From Halorhabdus tiamatea SARL4B (lineage in GTDB: Archaea; Halobacteriota; Halobacteria; Halobacteriales; Haloarculaceae), in assembly GCF_000470655.1 (NCBI RefSeq), contig NC_021913.1:248001-312000 (forward strand): DNA of 64,000 bases, given 5' to 3'. Shown here one piece after another: positions 24,389-32,554 of the stretch. The notes under the pieces were generated by a model. The model saw only the letters and a list, made by a program, of their open reading frames with translations, did no database searches and was not told the DNA's origin. The translations under genes and the position numbers were made by a program. Numbering within the stretch: the stretch's first letter is position 1; each line of letters starts with the position of its first letter.

Positions 24389-25186
24389 ATGCGGATTACG
24401 GTAATTGGTGCTGGTGAGGTCGGGAGAGCGATTGCTGCTACTCTTTCGGACCTTCACAAAGTAGTCATCATTGAACGTGATCAGCGTATCGTAGAGGAAC
24501 TTACGTATGCACACGATGTGCTTGCTGTACACGGAGACGGACGTGAGATCAAAACACTACAGCAGGCCAGAATCGAACAGGCAGACCTGGTTATTGCGTG
24601 TACCGATGATGACGAGGTGAATACTGTTATCTGCGCCACCGCAAAGCTGGTTTCTGATGCTTTCACTATCGCTCGGGTCAGACATCGCACTCTGTATGAA
24701 ACGTGGGATGGGCATTCAGATGCTTTCGGTGTTGATCATATGATATGCACAAACCTACTGACGTCTGAAGCAATTTTCCGCATCTCTGGGCTTCCATCGG
24801 CTCGAGAGGTGGATACCTTTGCTAACGGCCTTGTACGAATGGCTGCATTTGAAATTGGACAAGATAGTCCTATTATCGAACGAGCCGTGCACGAGATAGA
24901 TAGTGATAATCCATTAACGTTTGCAGCGATCTTCCGCGACGAGGAACTGCTAATCCCAAGTGGGGAGACAGTCATTCAATCGGATGACCACATAGTAGTT
25001 ATCGGAAGTACCCAGGCTGTGGAAAATTTCGCCTCTGTGATTTCGAGGTCATTACGGAGTCAGACAGACGATATTATTATTGCTGGAGCAACTAAGGTCG
25101 GAATTCAAACGGCTAAGCTATTCGAAGAACATGGATATAACCCTCGTTTAGTCGAACAAAATAGTGAGAACGCTCTTGCGAAGTAG
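24389..25186 (+). pseudogene. trkA: trkA, 3' end lost at an insertion sequence
   Basis: TrkA is the NAD-binding subunit that gates Trk/Ktr potassium channels. The N-terminal RCK domain (MRITVIGAGEVGRAIAATLSD, VHGDGREIKTLQQARIEQADLVIACTDDDEVNTVICATAK), the RCK_C domain, and the start of the second Rossmann domain (IIIAGATKVGIQTAKLFEEHGYNPRLVEQ) are present. The sequence then ends a few codons inside the IS1595-type element at 25168. Full TrkA is about 445 residues; only about 265 remain. No trkA sequence continues beyond the IS. ATG 24389 matches the family start; an ATG at 24332 would add 19 residues. Confidence 0.85.
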
Positions 25187-26169
25187 ATTGTTGATAGCGA
25201 GAGCTGCGGCTGAAAGTCGAAGAGGGCAAGGGCACCGCGCTAGCGGTGCCCGATATGTTCCCGATAAACCGATTCGTGTCGGAATCGGCTGCAGCGGACC
25301 TGCTCCAACAGGTTCGCTGGCGTGATGGCGTCGAGTGCCCCCGCTGCCGTTCTGACCTGACGGTCAGAAACGGCAGCTATCGGGCGTATCAACGGTATCT
25401 GTGTAAGAATTGCGGTCGGACGTTCAACGACAAGACCGGCACAATTTTCGCCCACTCGAAGCTTTCACTGAAAGAGTGGTACTTCACGATCTACGTGTTC
25501 TTACGGTTTAACACGAGTATTCGGCAAATCGAGGCGGAACTCGATCTGTCGTACCGAACGGTGAGACGGCGCGTCGAGCGCTTCGCCAAGGCGCTCGACG
25601 CGCCTTCGATCACGCTGTCCGGGCCGGTCGAAATCGACGAAGTGTACGTCTCGGCCGGCCTCAAAGGCCGCGAGCGCGACCAGGCGTCGCGCTCGCGTGG
25701 CCTATCCACGCGTGGACGAGGATCGTACGACGGCGACAAACCGCCGGTGTTCACGCTGGTCGATCGTGGCTCGGACGAGCGCTACGTCGTGCCAGCGAAA
25801 TCCGCCGAGGAATCGACCGTGCGACTCCTGCTCGGCAACCGCACACAGGAGTCGCTGACCGTCTATACGGATGGATTTCGGGCGTACGAACCGCTCGAAG
25901 AAGACAGCGCATTCACCCGCAAATACGTCGTCCACGGCGACGGCGAATACGCTGACGGCGACATCCACGTCAACACCTGCGAGAGCCACGCGTCGCTGAC
26001 GCGACGGTGGCTCTCGCCCCATCGAGGAGTGTCAAAAGACAAGCTAACACCGTATCTGAGAGCCTTTCAGCTCCGCCGCGAACTCTACAGAAAACCTGGT
26101 GACGAAGCACTCAAACATGCTCTCGACGCCGCCCTCTGAAAATCAACAATGTGCTTCACAAGAGCGTTC
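25168..26169 (+). mobile_element. IS1595-family (ISH4-type) insertion sequence
   Basis: About 1,002 bp bounded by 28-bp imperfect inverted repeats beginning GAACGCTCTTG (25168) and ending with its complement at 26169. Flanks AATAGTGA and TTGGAAAT are not duplicates. The left neighbour (trkA) and the right neighbour (a partition gene on the other strand) are both truncated at the ends. The element therefore marks a deletion or fusion junction. Confidence 0.8.
25255..26139 (+). CDS. IS1595-family transposase
   Basis: About 294 residues. An N-terminal zinc ribbon (CPRCRSDLTVRNGSYRAYQRYLCKNCGRTFNDKTGTIF) precedes the ISXO2-like DDE core: GPVEIDEVYVSAG (first Asp), LTVYTDGFRAYEPL (second Asp), ADGDIHVNTCESHASLTRRWLSPHRGVSKDKLTPYL (Asn/Glu region). 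It appears complete. ATG 25255 was chosen; a GTG three codons earlier is possible. Confidence 0.85.
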   Translation: MFPINRFVSESAAADLLQQVRWRDGVECPRCRSDLTVRNGSYRAYQRYLCKNCGRTFNDKTGTIFAHSKLSLKEWYFTIYVFLRFNTSIRQIEAELDLSYRTVRRRVERFAKALDAPSITLSGPVEIDEVYVSAGLKGRERDQASRSRGLSTRGRGSYDGDKPPVFTLVDRGSDERYVVPAKSAEESTVRLLLGNRTQESLTVYTDGFRAYEPLEEDSAFTRKYVVHGDGEYADGDIHVNTCESHASLTRRWLSPHRGVSKDKLTPYLRAFQLRRELYRKPGDEALKHALDAAL

Positions 26170-26247
26170 TTGGAAATCCGCTTCTACTTCATCGTCATCG
26201 GACTCCGCATCGTCAGCGAAGGGATCGTCGGTCGAACCCTGTTTCAT
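26170..26247 (-). pseudogene. Partition-associated gene (parB-like partner), truncated by an IS
   Basis: ATG 26247 overlaps the parA stop (ATGA). The 26 codons before the IS end read MKQGSTDDPFADDAESDDDE and on, an acidic N-terminus like that of the small protein that follows parA on many haloarchaeal plasmids. The rest is gone: the IS1595-type element begins at 26169. A C-terminal fragment is not seen elsewhere in the window. Confidence 0.6.
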
Positions 26248-26800
26248 GCTTCCACCACCTTTGTCTGCCGAATGTGGTTAGCGAGTTCGTCGAGTTTCTC
26301 AAGCGTATCGAGTTCGTGTTCGCGGTCGCGGTCACGGTACTCATCGATATATCGATATGCGGTGCATTGTTCGGCCCAACAGCCTTCGAGCATTGAAGAC
26401 CGCTCCCGAAGTCGAATTGGCATATCCCAACCGTCGCTCTGTAATTCTTCGAGGAAGCGATCTTGATCGTTCATGCCCTTGTATCGATTCGGGACTACCG
26501 CCAGGACACCAACCTCGATGCCGAGTTCGCCTTCGAGGCCACCGACAAGTTGATCGAGTCCCTGAACAGATTCGTATCCTTTCCCGCTCGGCTCGAATGG
26601 GATTACCAGATGACGGGTGGCGTGGATCGCGTTGTGGAGTTTGACGTCCGCGCTTGCAGGTGGGTCGATGATCAGCGTATCGTACTGCTCGTGGACGCCG
26701 GCGTCTCGGAGGACGCGAAGCAGTTGTTTGTTCGGATTCCAGGACTCCCCGAAGTCCGCGGCCTCTTCTTCACGGCGCCGGAGATGTTTTGATGCATACT

Positions 26801-27921
26801 TGCCTTGTTTTACCGCCGATTGACGGGAGTCTCAGACGTTCTCACAGGAAGATTCCGTCAAGTTAACCGGGGAATGGACGCCGTCTGGCGATATGGCATC
26901 GCTCAGACGGCTCGCTCGAATGTGTCGTGATCTTGCCAAACAGCACGCTGACAATCCGGACGTACCCGCCGCGCCGGACGGCGCGGACGGGTACGCCGAG
27001 TGGGTGCAGATCGCGTTGATTCTGTACCGTGTCGAACTGGAGAAGAGTCTCCGTGAGACTGAAGACTACCTCAACGAGATGCCCGGTATTCTCGCCGTAT
27101 TCGACCTCGACGAGGCACCGAACTACAGCTCGTTCTGCCGGTGGGAACAGGAGTACCGGATGCGTGAACTCCGCCGCCTGCTCCGCCGAAGCGCGGAGCA
27201 GGCGGGCTGGAGTGGTGAAGCCGCGATTGATGCGAGTGGCTTCCAGCGTGATCAAACTAGCTACCACTACCGCGACCGCGCGAATTACTCATTCCAGTCG
27301 ATGAAGACGACGATCTTGATCGACGTGAACTCGCTAGCTATCAAGGACGTTCACTACACGACGCAGAAGGCTTGGGACGGCCACATCGGGATGCAGGTCT
27401 TCCGCCGGAACGCGGAAGACCTGCGTGTGTTGTCCGCTGACGCGAACTACTCGTGGGGAGAACTTCGTGAGGAGTGTCGTTCCGAGTCAACGCGACCACT
27501 GATCAAGCACAGGGAACAGACACCGTTGCAGAAGGCCCACAACGCCCGAATGAACGAGGACTACAACCAGCGCTGGATGAGTGAAACCGGCTTCTCGCAG
27601 TTGAAGGAAGACGACGGCGAGAAGCTGCGCTCCCGGAGCTGGCACGGCCAGTTCCGGGAGCTGACTCGGAAGTGCATCATCCATAACCTAACGCAGGCGG
27701 CGAGTTAAGGGCTCGCCGCCTGCTCTCCTTCTCCGGACGTATCCGGGAGAGGCATCGCCGTCGTCATCGGAACAACGGAGCAAGGTACCATAATTGTGAC
27801 CCTTCAGCAACCGCCGTGAGTGACAGCGACTGCATCTTCTGAGGTCGAAAAGCCGTCTCTAGCGCCGTGAAATTGTAGATCAGCAACCCCACCCCGACGC
27901 CTTCTTGCGTTCAACAAGGCA
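26801..27921 (+). mobile_element. ISH1-type insertion sequence (IS5 family) inside parA
   Basis: 1,121 bp. Nine-bp inverted repeats TGCCTTGTT at 26801-26809 and, complementary, at 27913-27921. The 8-bp direct repeat TGCATACT at 26793-26800 and 27922-27929 is the target duplication. Length, repeats and duplication size match ISH1 as known from Halobacterium. Confidence 0.9.
26893..27708 (+). CDS. ISH1-type (IS5 family) transposase
   Basis: A 271-residue DDE transposase: AAIDASGFQRDQTSYHY (first Asp), VLSADANYSWGELREECR (second Asp), RWMSETGFSQLKEDDGEKLRSRSWHGQFREL (Glu and the R-x-K/R motif). It appears intact, so the copy may still be active. Its strand is opposite to parA. Confidence 0.88.
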   Translation: MASLRRLARMCRDLAKQHADNPDVPAAPDGADGYAEWVQIALILYRVELEKSLRETEDYLNEMPGILAVFDLDEAPNYSSFCRWEQEYRMRELRRLLRRSAEQAGWSGEAAIDASGFQRDQTSYHYRDRANYSFQSMKTTILIDVNSLAIKDVHYTTQKAWDGHIGMQVFRRNAEDLRVLSADANYSWGELREECRSESTRPLIKHREQTPLQKAHNARMNEDYNQRWMSETGFSQLKEDDGEKLRSRSWHGQFRELTRKCIIHNLTQAAS

Positions 27922-28256
27922 TGCATACTCGAGGATGTTATGAGCCGGGATGATGTCGATCCCCTCGCTAGACTTGATAAGATCTGTAAACTCGCCGCGG
28001 GGACGTTCGACCATGTGCCGGAGGAGACTGTCTGCCTGTTCGTCGTTCCGATCGTCGTCGACGTCGAGCAAATACGATAACGATGCCTCCTGCGTGTCGA
28101 GGTCGATCACGAGGACGTCTCTGCCAGCACGGACGTCCGCCTTCGCGAGATTCGCGGCGAGCGTCGTCTTCCCCACGCCGCCAGCTTCTGAATACACTGT
28201 GTAGGCCAGCATAGTTACCCAGTTGAGCTACTCAGCCATAAAGCTCAGTCAGACGG

Positions 28257-28290
28257 TATAGCTATACAGTATAGCTAAACAATGTAGCTT
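28257..28290. promoter_or_regulatory. Repeated AGCTA boxes upstream of parA (operator/centromere candidate)
   Basis: TATAGCTATA (28257-28266, palindrome), TATAGCTAA (28270-28278) and TGTAGCTT (28283-28290) are spaced about 13 bp apart, starting 45 bp upstream of the parA ATG at 28212. Iterated boxes next to parA commonly serve as the ParA/ParB operator or centromere-like partition site. Confidence 0.5.
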
Positions 28291-28351
28291 TACCAGAGCC
28301 TGTCATAGAATAGTTCTCATGGTTTGCTGAGTCATCTCTAACGAATTGAAA

Positions 28352-28373
28352 GCGCCGTACACTTAGTGCACGC
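28352..28373. promoter_or_regulatory. Operator-like palindrome upstream of the ribbon-helix-helix gene
   Basis: GCGCCGTACACTTAGTGCACGC, an imperfect form of the 7-3-7 palindrome seen downstream at 28605-28626 (19 of 22 bases shared), ending 21 bp before the ATG at 28395. Likely bound by the small DNA-binding protein it precedes. Confidence 0.55.
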
Positions 28374-28394
28374 TGTTTTTAGCTTGTCGTAGCT

Positions 28395-28595
28395 ATGGCG
28401 AAAAAGAAGTTCGGAGTCGCTGTTGACGAGGAAACCATGCGAGAAGTGGATGAACTGGTCGCTGAATGTGACGATCTCGGAGTCAGCCGCTCCGAGATCG
28501 TCGAAGCCATTCTCACAGCATTCGTTCAATCCGAGACAAATCACGTTGAACGGGTTCGAGAAATCATAATTCGGAAACGAAAAGACACTCTCTGA
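28395..28595 (+). CDS. Ribbon-helix-helix (CopG-like) DNA-binding protein
   Basis: 66 residues. MAKKKFGVAVDEETMREVDELV is a basic beta strand followed by helix 1, and LGVSRSEIVEAILTAFVQ is the second helix, the usual MetJ/Arc-type layout of plasmid copy-control or partition repressors. It is divergent from parA and is flanked on both sides by near-identical palindromes (28352-28373 and 28605-28626). It therefore probably binds its own locus. The gene lies inside a 405-bp unit bounded by inverted repeats. Confidence 0.75.
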   Translation: MAKKKFGVAVDEETMREVDELVAECDDLGVSRSEIVEAILTAFVQSETNHVERVREIIIRKRKDTL

Positions 28596-28604
28596 CTATT
28601 TGTA

Positions 28605-28626
28605 AACGCCGTGCACCTAGTGCACG
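28605..28626. promoter_or_regulatory. Operator-like palindrome downstream of the ribbon-helix-helix gene
   Basis: Contains CGTGCAC-CTA-GTGCACG, a perfect 7-3-7 inverted repeat, 10 bp after the gene's stop. It shares 19 of 22 bases with the upstream site. Confidence 0.6.
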
Positions 28627-28724
28627 CATCTCTAAATCAGTAATACATTATAATAGTAATCAAACTGACTGTAGTATGTGAAGAGTTCTATGACAGGCTC
28701 ACAGCAAAGATAGTAACCGTAGTG

Positions 28725-29117
28725 CTACGGGCGGTCTGAGGCGGTACGGATCCATCGCAAGGCGTCGTCGCGGTTGTCTTGGTGGAAGTATCGCATGTGG
28801 TCGGGAGCAACTGGCCAGATTGGCCGAATGGCTCGCCATTGGTGATAGAGTAATTTTGCCCAGAGCGAGTCTCCAACGCACGCATAGGAACGGATGTCGA
28901 ACTCGGGTCCGTATCGAAGGTCTGGAACAATCCCGTGGAGATGGGTGAGATACGTCGTTGCTGTCCAGTCAGGGACTTCTTCATACACTCGGATTGACCC
29001 GTGTTGCTTCGTTCGCTCGATGAGTAGAGAGTAGAACTCCTCGTACCCGTCCGCAGTACCACTCCCGACACGTACCGCAACGAGATCGTCGTCTGTCGCG
29101 TCCAGTCTCTCAAACAT
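28725..29117 (-). CDS. STAS/SpoIIAA-like domain protein
   Basis: About 130 residues: MFERLDATDDDLVAVRVGSGTADGYEEFYSLLIERTKQHGSIRVYEEVPDWTATTYLTHLHGIVP...FDIRSYACVGDSLWAKLL...VRYFHQDNRDDALRWIRT. This is the plan of the SpoIIAA-like/STAS family (about 120 aa), found in many haloarchaea, with unknown ligand. The start is placed at the second ATG, matching the family N-terminus. Confidence 0.75.
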   Translation of the reverse strand: MFERLDATDDDLVAVRVGSGTADGYEEFYSLLIERTKQHGSIRVYEEVPDWTATTYLTHLHGIVPDLRYGPEFDIRSYACVGDSLWAKLLYHQWRAIRPIWPVAPDHMRYFHQDNRDDALRWIRTASDRP

Positions 29118-29156
29118 CCTTAGCAAACGCAGTCGAACAGGTTCGTCAAAGTTTCA

Positions 29157-29399
29157 TTGGTATTCGACGAATCAGTTCGCACACTCACTCGCAGTCCGGG
29201 GGCGCTATTGGTTGCTATCCTCGTTTTCTGGCATATCCTGGTGTATATCCCACCGATTGGGAGTGGACAAGGTGATTCGCCCGGATTTCTTTTCGTATTC
29301 GTGTGGGCACCGATGTACCTCCTCGGCTACGTATTGCTGGCCGTGGTAGAATACTGGCTTCGAGGTCGTAACGTCTCAGCTTCCTTCCCAACTCCGTGA
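29157..29399 (+). CDS. Small membrane protein
   Basis: 80 residues with two hydrophobic segments (about 14-33, LLVAILVFWHILVYIPPI, and 44-66, FLFVFVWAPMYLLGYVLLAVVEYWL). No recognised family. Divergent from the STAS-like gene; first of a run of small membrane proteins. Function unknown. Confidence 0.5.
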   Translation: MVFDESVRTLTRSPGALLVAILVFWHILVYIPPIGSGQGDSPGFLFVFVWAPMYLLGYVLLAVVEYWLRGRNVSASFPTP

Positions 29400-29498
29400 T
29401 TAGGTGCCATTTCTGTCGGAAACCGATAGATACGCACACCTGCTGATCGGATGATCCACTCTGACAGTTATGAAATCAACACCCAGGCGAACAGTACT

Positions 29499-30191
29499 AT
29501 GACATCCCCCACCCGAACACCAAAGACCCCACCACGCAAATCCCGAGATACGATGCCCTCCCTGCTCGAACGCCTTCTCGTCAGCGACACGCCGGACGAA
29601 CAGGTCGACCTCGAATCACGACAACAGAATGCTGATGAGACGCTCCGAACGGCCGTTGAACAACAGGGGTACGCCGTCGAGGACTGTAGCGTCACTGGCG
29701 TCGCGGTCGTCAACGAAGGCCCGGACGGTGAACCGGTCGTCGTTCCCATCGCGCGCTTCTCACTCGGCGAGGATGTCGAGACACCCGACAAAGACCTCGT
29801 CTGGGAACTCGTCGGCGAAGCCGCGAGTGCCCTCCAGGTGCCCTTCGACGACGTGTTCATCCGGCACTACGACATCCAGTTCACCTTCGACGGCGACGAA
29901 CTCTTCGAGGCCGAGACGTGCCGCCGCGTCCTCCTCACCGACGCGCTCGTCGACCAGTACGCGACGGACCCTGAGTTCTCGCTGTCGCAGCTTCGTGACG
30001 CCGTCCTCGCGGCCGACGATATCGACGACGAAATCGCACCCGTCGCCTGGGGCGAGTGCCGCGACTACAGCCAGACCGACGACGCCGCGATCGTCGTCGG
30101 TGGGGCGGCGGCCGCGGCCGGTGCGAGCGCGAGTGCCGCCAGCTGTGCCGGAGCTGGAGCTGCGGCCGGCGGCGGAGGCGGTGCGTGTTGA
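29499..30191 (+). CDS. Hypothetical protein with Ala/Gly/Cys tail
   Basis: About 230 residues. A soluble acidic body (DETLRTAVEQQGYAVEDCSVTGVAVVNEGPDGEPVVVPIARFSLGEDVETPDKDLVWELVGEAASALQV) ends in an abrupt low-complexity tail with cysteines (SCAGAGAAAGGGGGAC). The tail may be a membrane-association or modification signal. It is convergent with the GIDE-like gene, 9 bp between stops. The start is uncertain: ATG 29499 chosen, ATG 29553 also plausible. Confidence 0.55.
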   Translation: MTSPTRTPKTPPRKSRDTMPSLLERLLVSDTPDEQVDLESRQQNADETLRTAVEQQGYAVEDCSVTGVAVVNEGPDGEPVVVPIARFSLGEDVETPDKDLVWELVGEAASALQVPFDDVFIRHYDIQFTFDGDELFEAETCRRVLLTDALVDQYATDPEFSLSQLRDAVLAADDIDDEIAPVAWGECRDYSQTDDAAIVVGGAAAAAGASASAASCAGAGAAAGGGGGAC

Positions 30192-30200
30192 CCGACCCGG

Positions 30201-30962
30201 CTACGTGAGGAACAAGAGGAAGTATCCAAGCAGTAGTCCCACGACCCCGATAAGGACGCCCGCGATCGACGTTTTCGCCATTCGTCCGACCGTCGCTATC
30301 GGTGAGCCATCGGAGACGACGATCGGATCGAGTCCTGATCTGTCAGGCGTGACGCGGCCGACCACCGTGATGTCCGCGCCGACTGCAGCGCGCTGTTCAC
30401 TGTATCGCCGCGTCCCCAGTGAGAGCGTACGTGCAAGCGGTGCGAGAAATCCGGGTGGGTGCTGCCACCGCGTCGACGCCGGGATCGCCTCGTGGTCGCG
30501 TTCGAAGGTGGCAATTCGTTCGGTCGGTTCGGCAGTGGCACGCGTCGTCTCCACAACGTGAGACTCGAGTGCGACTGTCTGCACGGGCTCATCAACGGAC
30601 ACGGAATCAGTCTCCGTTCGAACGGTAAACGGAACGGCTGCTGTCGCCTCGTAAACCGTCACGTACCACGGGAACAGGTAGAGGAAGGAGAGTCGTCGTT
30701 CCTCGATTTGGTAGCGTAATGCGACGCAGTCGACGCCACTGAACGGAGCGACAAGGACATCGTCATCGCTCGCTGTGACGGTGCCGGCAACTCGAACGAG
30801 TGCATTAGGAGAGACGTCATCGAGTGTCTCACGGTCTGTCGCGCGGAGGACGGCGGTCGCTCGCCAGATGTACCGTCCACTCGCAAGGAGTACGATTCCG
30901 CCGATGAGGAGCATCGCACCGCCGAAAAACGTCGTCACAGATAGACCACCTACGAGGGCCAT
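30201..30962 (-). CDS. GIDE-domain membrane protein (MUL1/E3-ligase-like BAM region)
   Basis: 253 residues. Membrane helix at residues 8-28, central soluble region (VRVAGTVTASDDDVLVAPFSGVDCVALRYQIEERRL...VYEATAAVPFTVRTETDSVSVD...ADITVVGRVTP) and membrane helix at the C-terminus (AGVLIGVVGLLLGYFLLFL). This resembles the intermembrane GIDE/BAM domain of MUL1-type proteins, which in prokaryotes is a predicted membrane-linked ligand or effector-controlling domain; no RING domain is present. Role here unknown. Confidence 0.6.
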   Translation of the reverse strand: MALVGGLSVTTFFGGAMLLIGGIVLLASGRYIWRATAVLRATDRETLDDVSPNALVRVAGTVTASDDDVLVAPFSGVDCVALRYQIEERRLSFLYLFPWYVTVYEATAAVPFTVRTETDSVSVDEPVQTVALESHVVETTRATAEPTERIATFERDHEAIPASTRWQHPPGFLAPLARTLSLGTRRYSEQRAAVGADITVVGRVTPDRSGLDPIVVSDGSPIATVGRMAKTSIAGVLIGVVGLLLGYFLLFLT

Positions 30963-31108
30963 ACGCGTGACACGAACTGCTCAAGTCCACCGGTTTGGCT
31001 CTGTCGATTTTCTCTCTCCAAGACTTGTTCTGGCGGAACGAACCTGGTGAAGAATTTATCGCTCAGTACGAGCGCAAGAGATAATGGATAGTGAACGTAA
31101 GAGCCAAT

Positions 31109-31366
31109 ATGGGAGAGTCAGACGACCTCACTGAATCCGAAATACGGTATGCCGTAAGAGATGGGGTATTTAGGGGCGGATGGTCCATCCTTTCGGCCAT
31201 TTTCTGGACGATACTGGCTGTGTTCACGGTTCTTGTTGGCCTCCAAGCCGTCCAAATAGCAGTCCTTCCAGCTACAACCGGTTTTACTGCCATCGCCTTT
31301 GCTGCTATCGGGTTACTCATCACCGGCGCTAGCACCTATCTTCTCTATCTCCTCCACTGGGACTAG
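31109..31366 (+). CDS. Small membrane protein
   Basis: 85 residues from ATG 31109: acidic N-terminus (MGESDDLTESEIRYAVRDGVFRGG) then two membrane segments (LSAIFWTILAVFTVLVGL; FTAIAFAAIGLLITGASTYLLYLL). No recognised family; neighbours on both sides are other small membrane genes. Confidence 0.55.
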   Translation: MGESDDLTESEIRYAVRDGVFRGGWSILSAIFWTILAVFTVLVGLQAVQIAVLPATTGFTAIAFAAIGLLITGASTYLLYLLHWD

Positions 31367-31486
31367 GAATAAATCATACTCCCATCCCCCACCTAGCGAA
31401 TCTCCGCACTCGATTCAGGTATCGAGGACGGCGATGAACCCGAGCGCCCCAAGACCTCACGAGTCTCCCATTCTTGTTCAGACGTG

Positions 31487-32074
31487 CTAATCGATAGCTT
31501 CAGACTGGAGTCTCTCGACCACTACTGAGACGAACAGTGTCTGAACCCCGGCGGAGAGCGGGAATCCGATGAACACCACGACGCCTCGAAATACTACCGT
31601 CACGAGGGGGGACGATTCGATGCCAGCTACTGAGAACAGGACGGCGAGTGGGAACGACGCCATATAGAGCACCCACACCGGGAGAAATAGCAGGAAACTG
31701 AAGGGCAGAACGATTGGTTTCCAGACCGCTTCGTAGAGCGAAAGCGTATCGAGCGCTAAGAAGCCAACAAACCCGACGAACACCCCCACGAGTATGCCGC
31801 CAGCAAGGAGTGAGGGAGATCCAAGCCAGCGGACGATCCGGTGAGTGTCTCCTCGCTCATTGAATCTGAAGCGCGTTCCGAGGGCACCTGCGACCAACAT
31901 CAACACGAGGAGGCCACTCAACAACGTGGTCACGCCCACTGCTGTCGGCTCGAAGCACAACGGCTGACAGAACTGGCCGCCCTGGAAGAACAGGAACGTG
32001 AGCGGATACGCAAGCAGTAAGAAGGGGAGGACACTCTGCCGGAGCCAGCTGCGATCCATACCATATGTCATCAC
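31487..32074 (-). CDS. Polytopic membrane protein, unknown
   Basis: 195 residues with about five hydrophobic segments (LLLAYPLTFLFFQGG, VTTLLSGLLVLMLVAGALG, LLAGGILVGVFVGFVGFLAL, PFSFLLFLPVWVLYMASFPLAVLFSVAG, VVFIGFPLSAGVQTLFVSVV). No recognised family. Confidence 0.6.
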   Translation of the reverse strand: MMTYGMDRSWLRQSVLPFLLLAYPLTFLFFQGGQFCQPLCFEPTAVGVTTLLSGLLVLMLVAGALGTRFRFNERGDTHRIVRWLGSPSLLAGGILVGVFVGFVGFLALDTLSLYEAVWKPIVLPFSFLLFLPVWVLYMASFPLAVLFSVAGIESSPLVTVVFRGVVVFIGFPLSAGVQTLFVSVVVERLQSEAID

Positions 32075-32209
32075 CTCTGTATCATAAGCGTGTCTTGCAA
32101 ACGAGCAATAGTTCCAACCCCGGTGTCCTTTTCAGAGCGGCAAGTGAACCTGCCGGTACAGACGATTGAACTACCAAACGCTCATATGGAGTTAATGAGG
32201 AACTGATGT

Positions 32210-32380
32210 ATGTCAGACCGTACTGATCGCTTGCTTGCCCTCCACGTGATATTGATGTCTCTGCTCGTCGTGTCACAGACGACTGTCGTTCCTCGAAATC
32301 AACTCCTGGGTTCGATTGGTATACTATTCGGAGCTGTCGCCATCATATACGCACTTGGAGAACTCAAAAACGCGTCCTGA
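32210..32380 (+). CDS. 56-residue membrane protein
   Basis: ATG at 32210, TGA at 32378-32380. Translates as a short charged start (MSDRTDRL) and two hydrophobic stretches (LALHVILMSLLVVS; LLGSIGILFGAVAIIYALG) ending ELKNAS. The composition and clean frame suggest a real micro-protein. Divergent from the 195-residue membrane gene. Confidence 0.5.
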   Translation: MSDRTDRLLALHVILMSLLVVSQTTVVPRNQLLGSIGILFGAVAIIYALGELKNAS

Positions 32381-32554
32381 CTCCAATTGCCGAATAGTAC
32401 GTAGGATTGCCTGCCAATTCAACCAGCGAAGGTTCAAGCTCACTATTGATAGAACGATTGTGCTACTAACCTCTGGTAATTGGTGGGGCTGAGGCTGAGA
32501 TCCACGGCTAATGCTTCCAGAAGATTGATGCGAACTCCGTTTGAATGAGAACGT

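Larger units (their letters stand above)
26244..28212 (-). pseudogene. parA: parA partition ATPase, split by an ISH1-type element
   Basis: N-part: 28212 down to 27922, MLAYTVYSEAGGVGKTTLAANL (Walker A), VLVIDLDTQ, IDIIPAHNILEYA. C-part: 26800 to 26244, SKHLRRREEEAADFGESW, YDTLIIDPPASADVKLHNAIHATRHLVIPFEPSGKG, and the tail to VVEA. Removing the 1,121-bp element and one copy of its 8-bp duplication (TGCATACT) joins TAT GCA to TCA in frame. That restores ...ILEYASKHLRRR... and a 279-residue ParA, the family's normal length. ParA would position plasmid copies during division, so partition by this locus is presumably lost. Confidence 0.92.
28296..28700. repeat. 405-bp unit bounded by inverted GAGCCTGTCATAGAA
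   Basis: GAGCCTGTCATAGAA at 28296-28310 and its exact complement at 28686-28700 face inward. The same core (TGTCATAGAA) ends the insertion sequence at 46.5-47.6 kb and other units in this window. The enclosed DNA holds only the ribbon-helix-helix gene and its palindromes. No target duplication is visible, so mobility is inferred from the shared ends. Confidence 0.55.
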
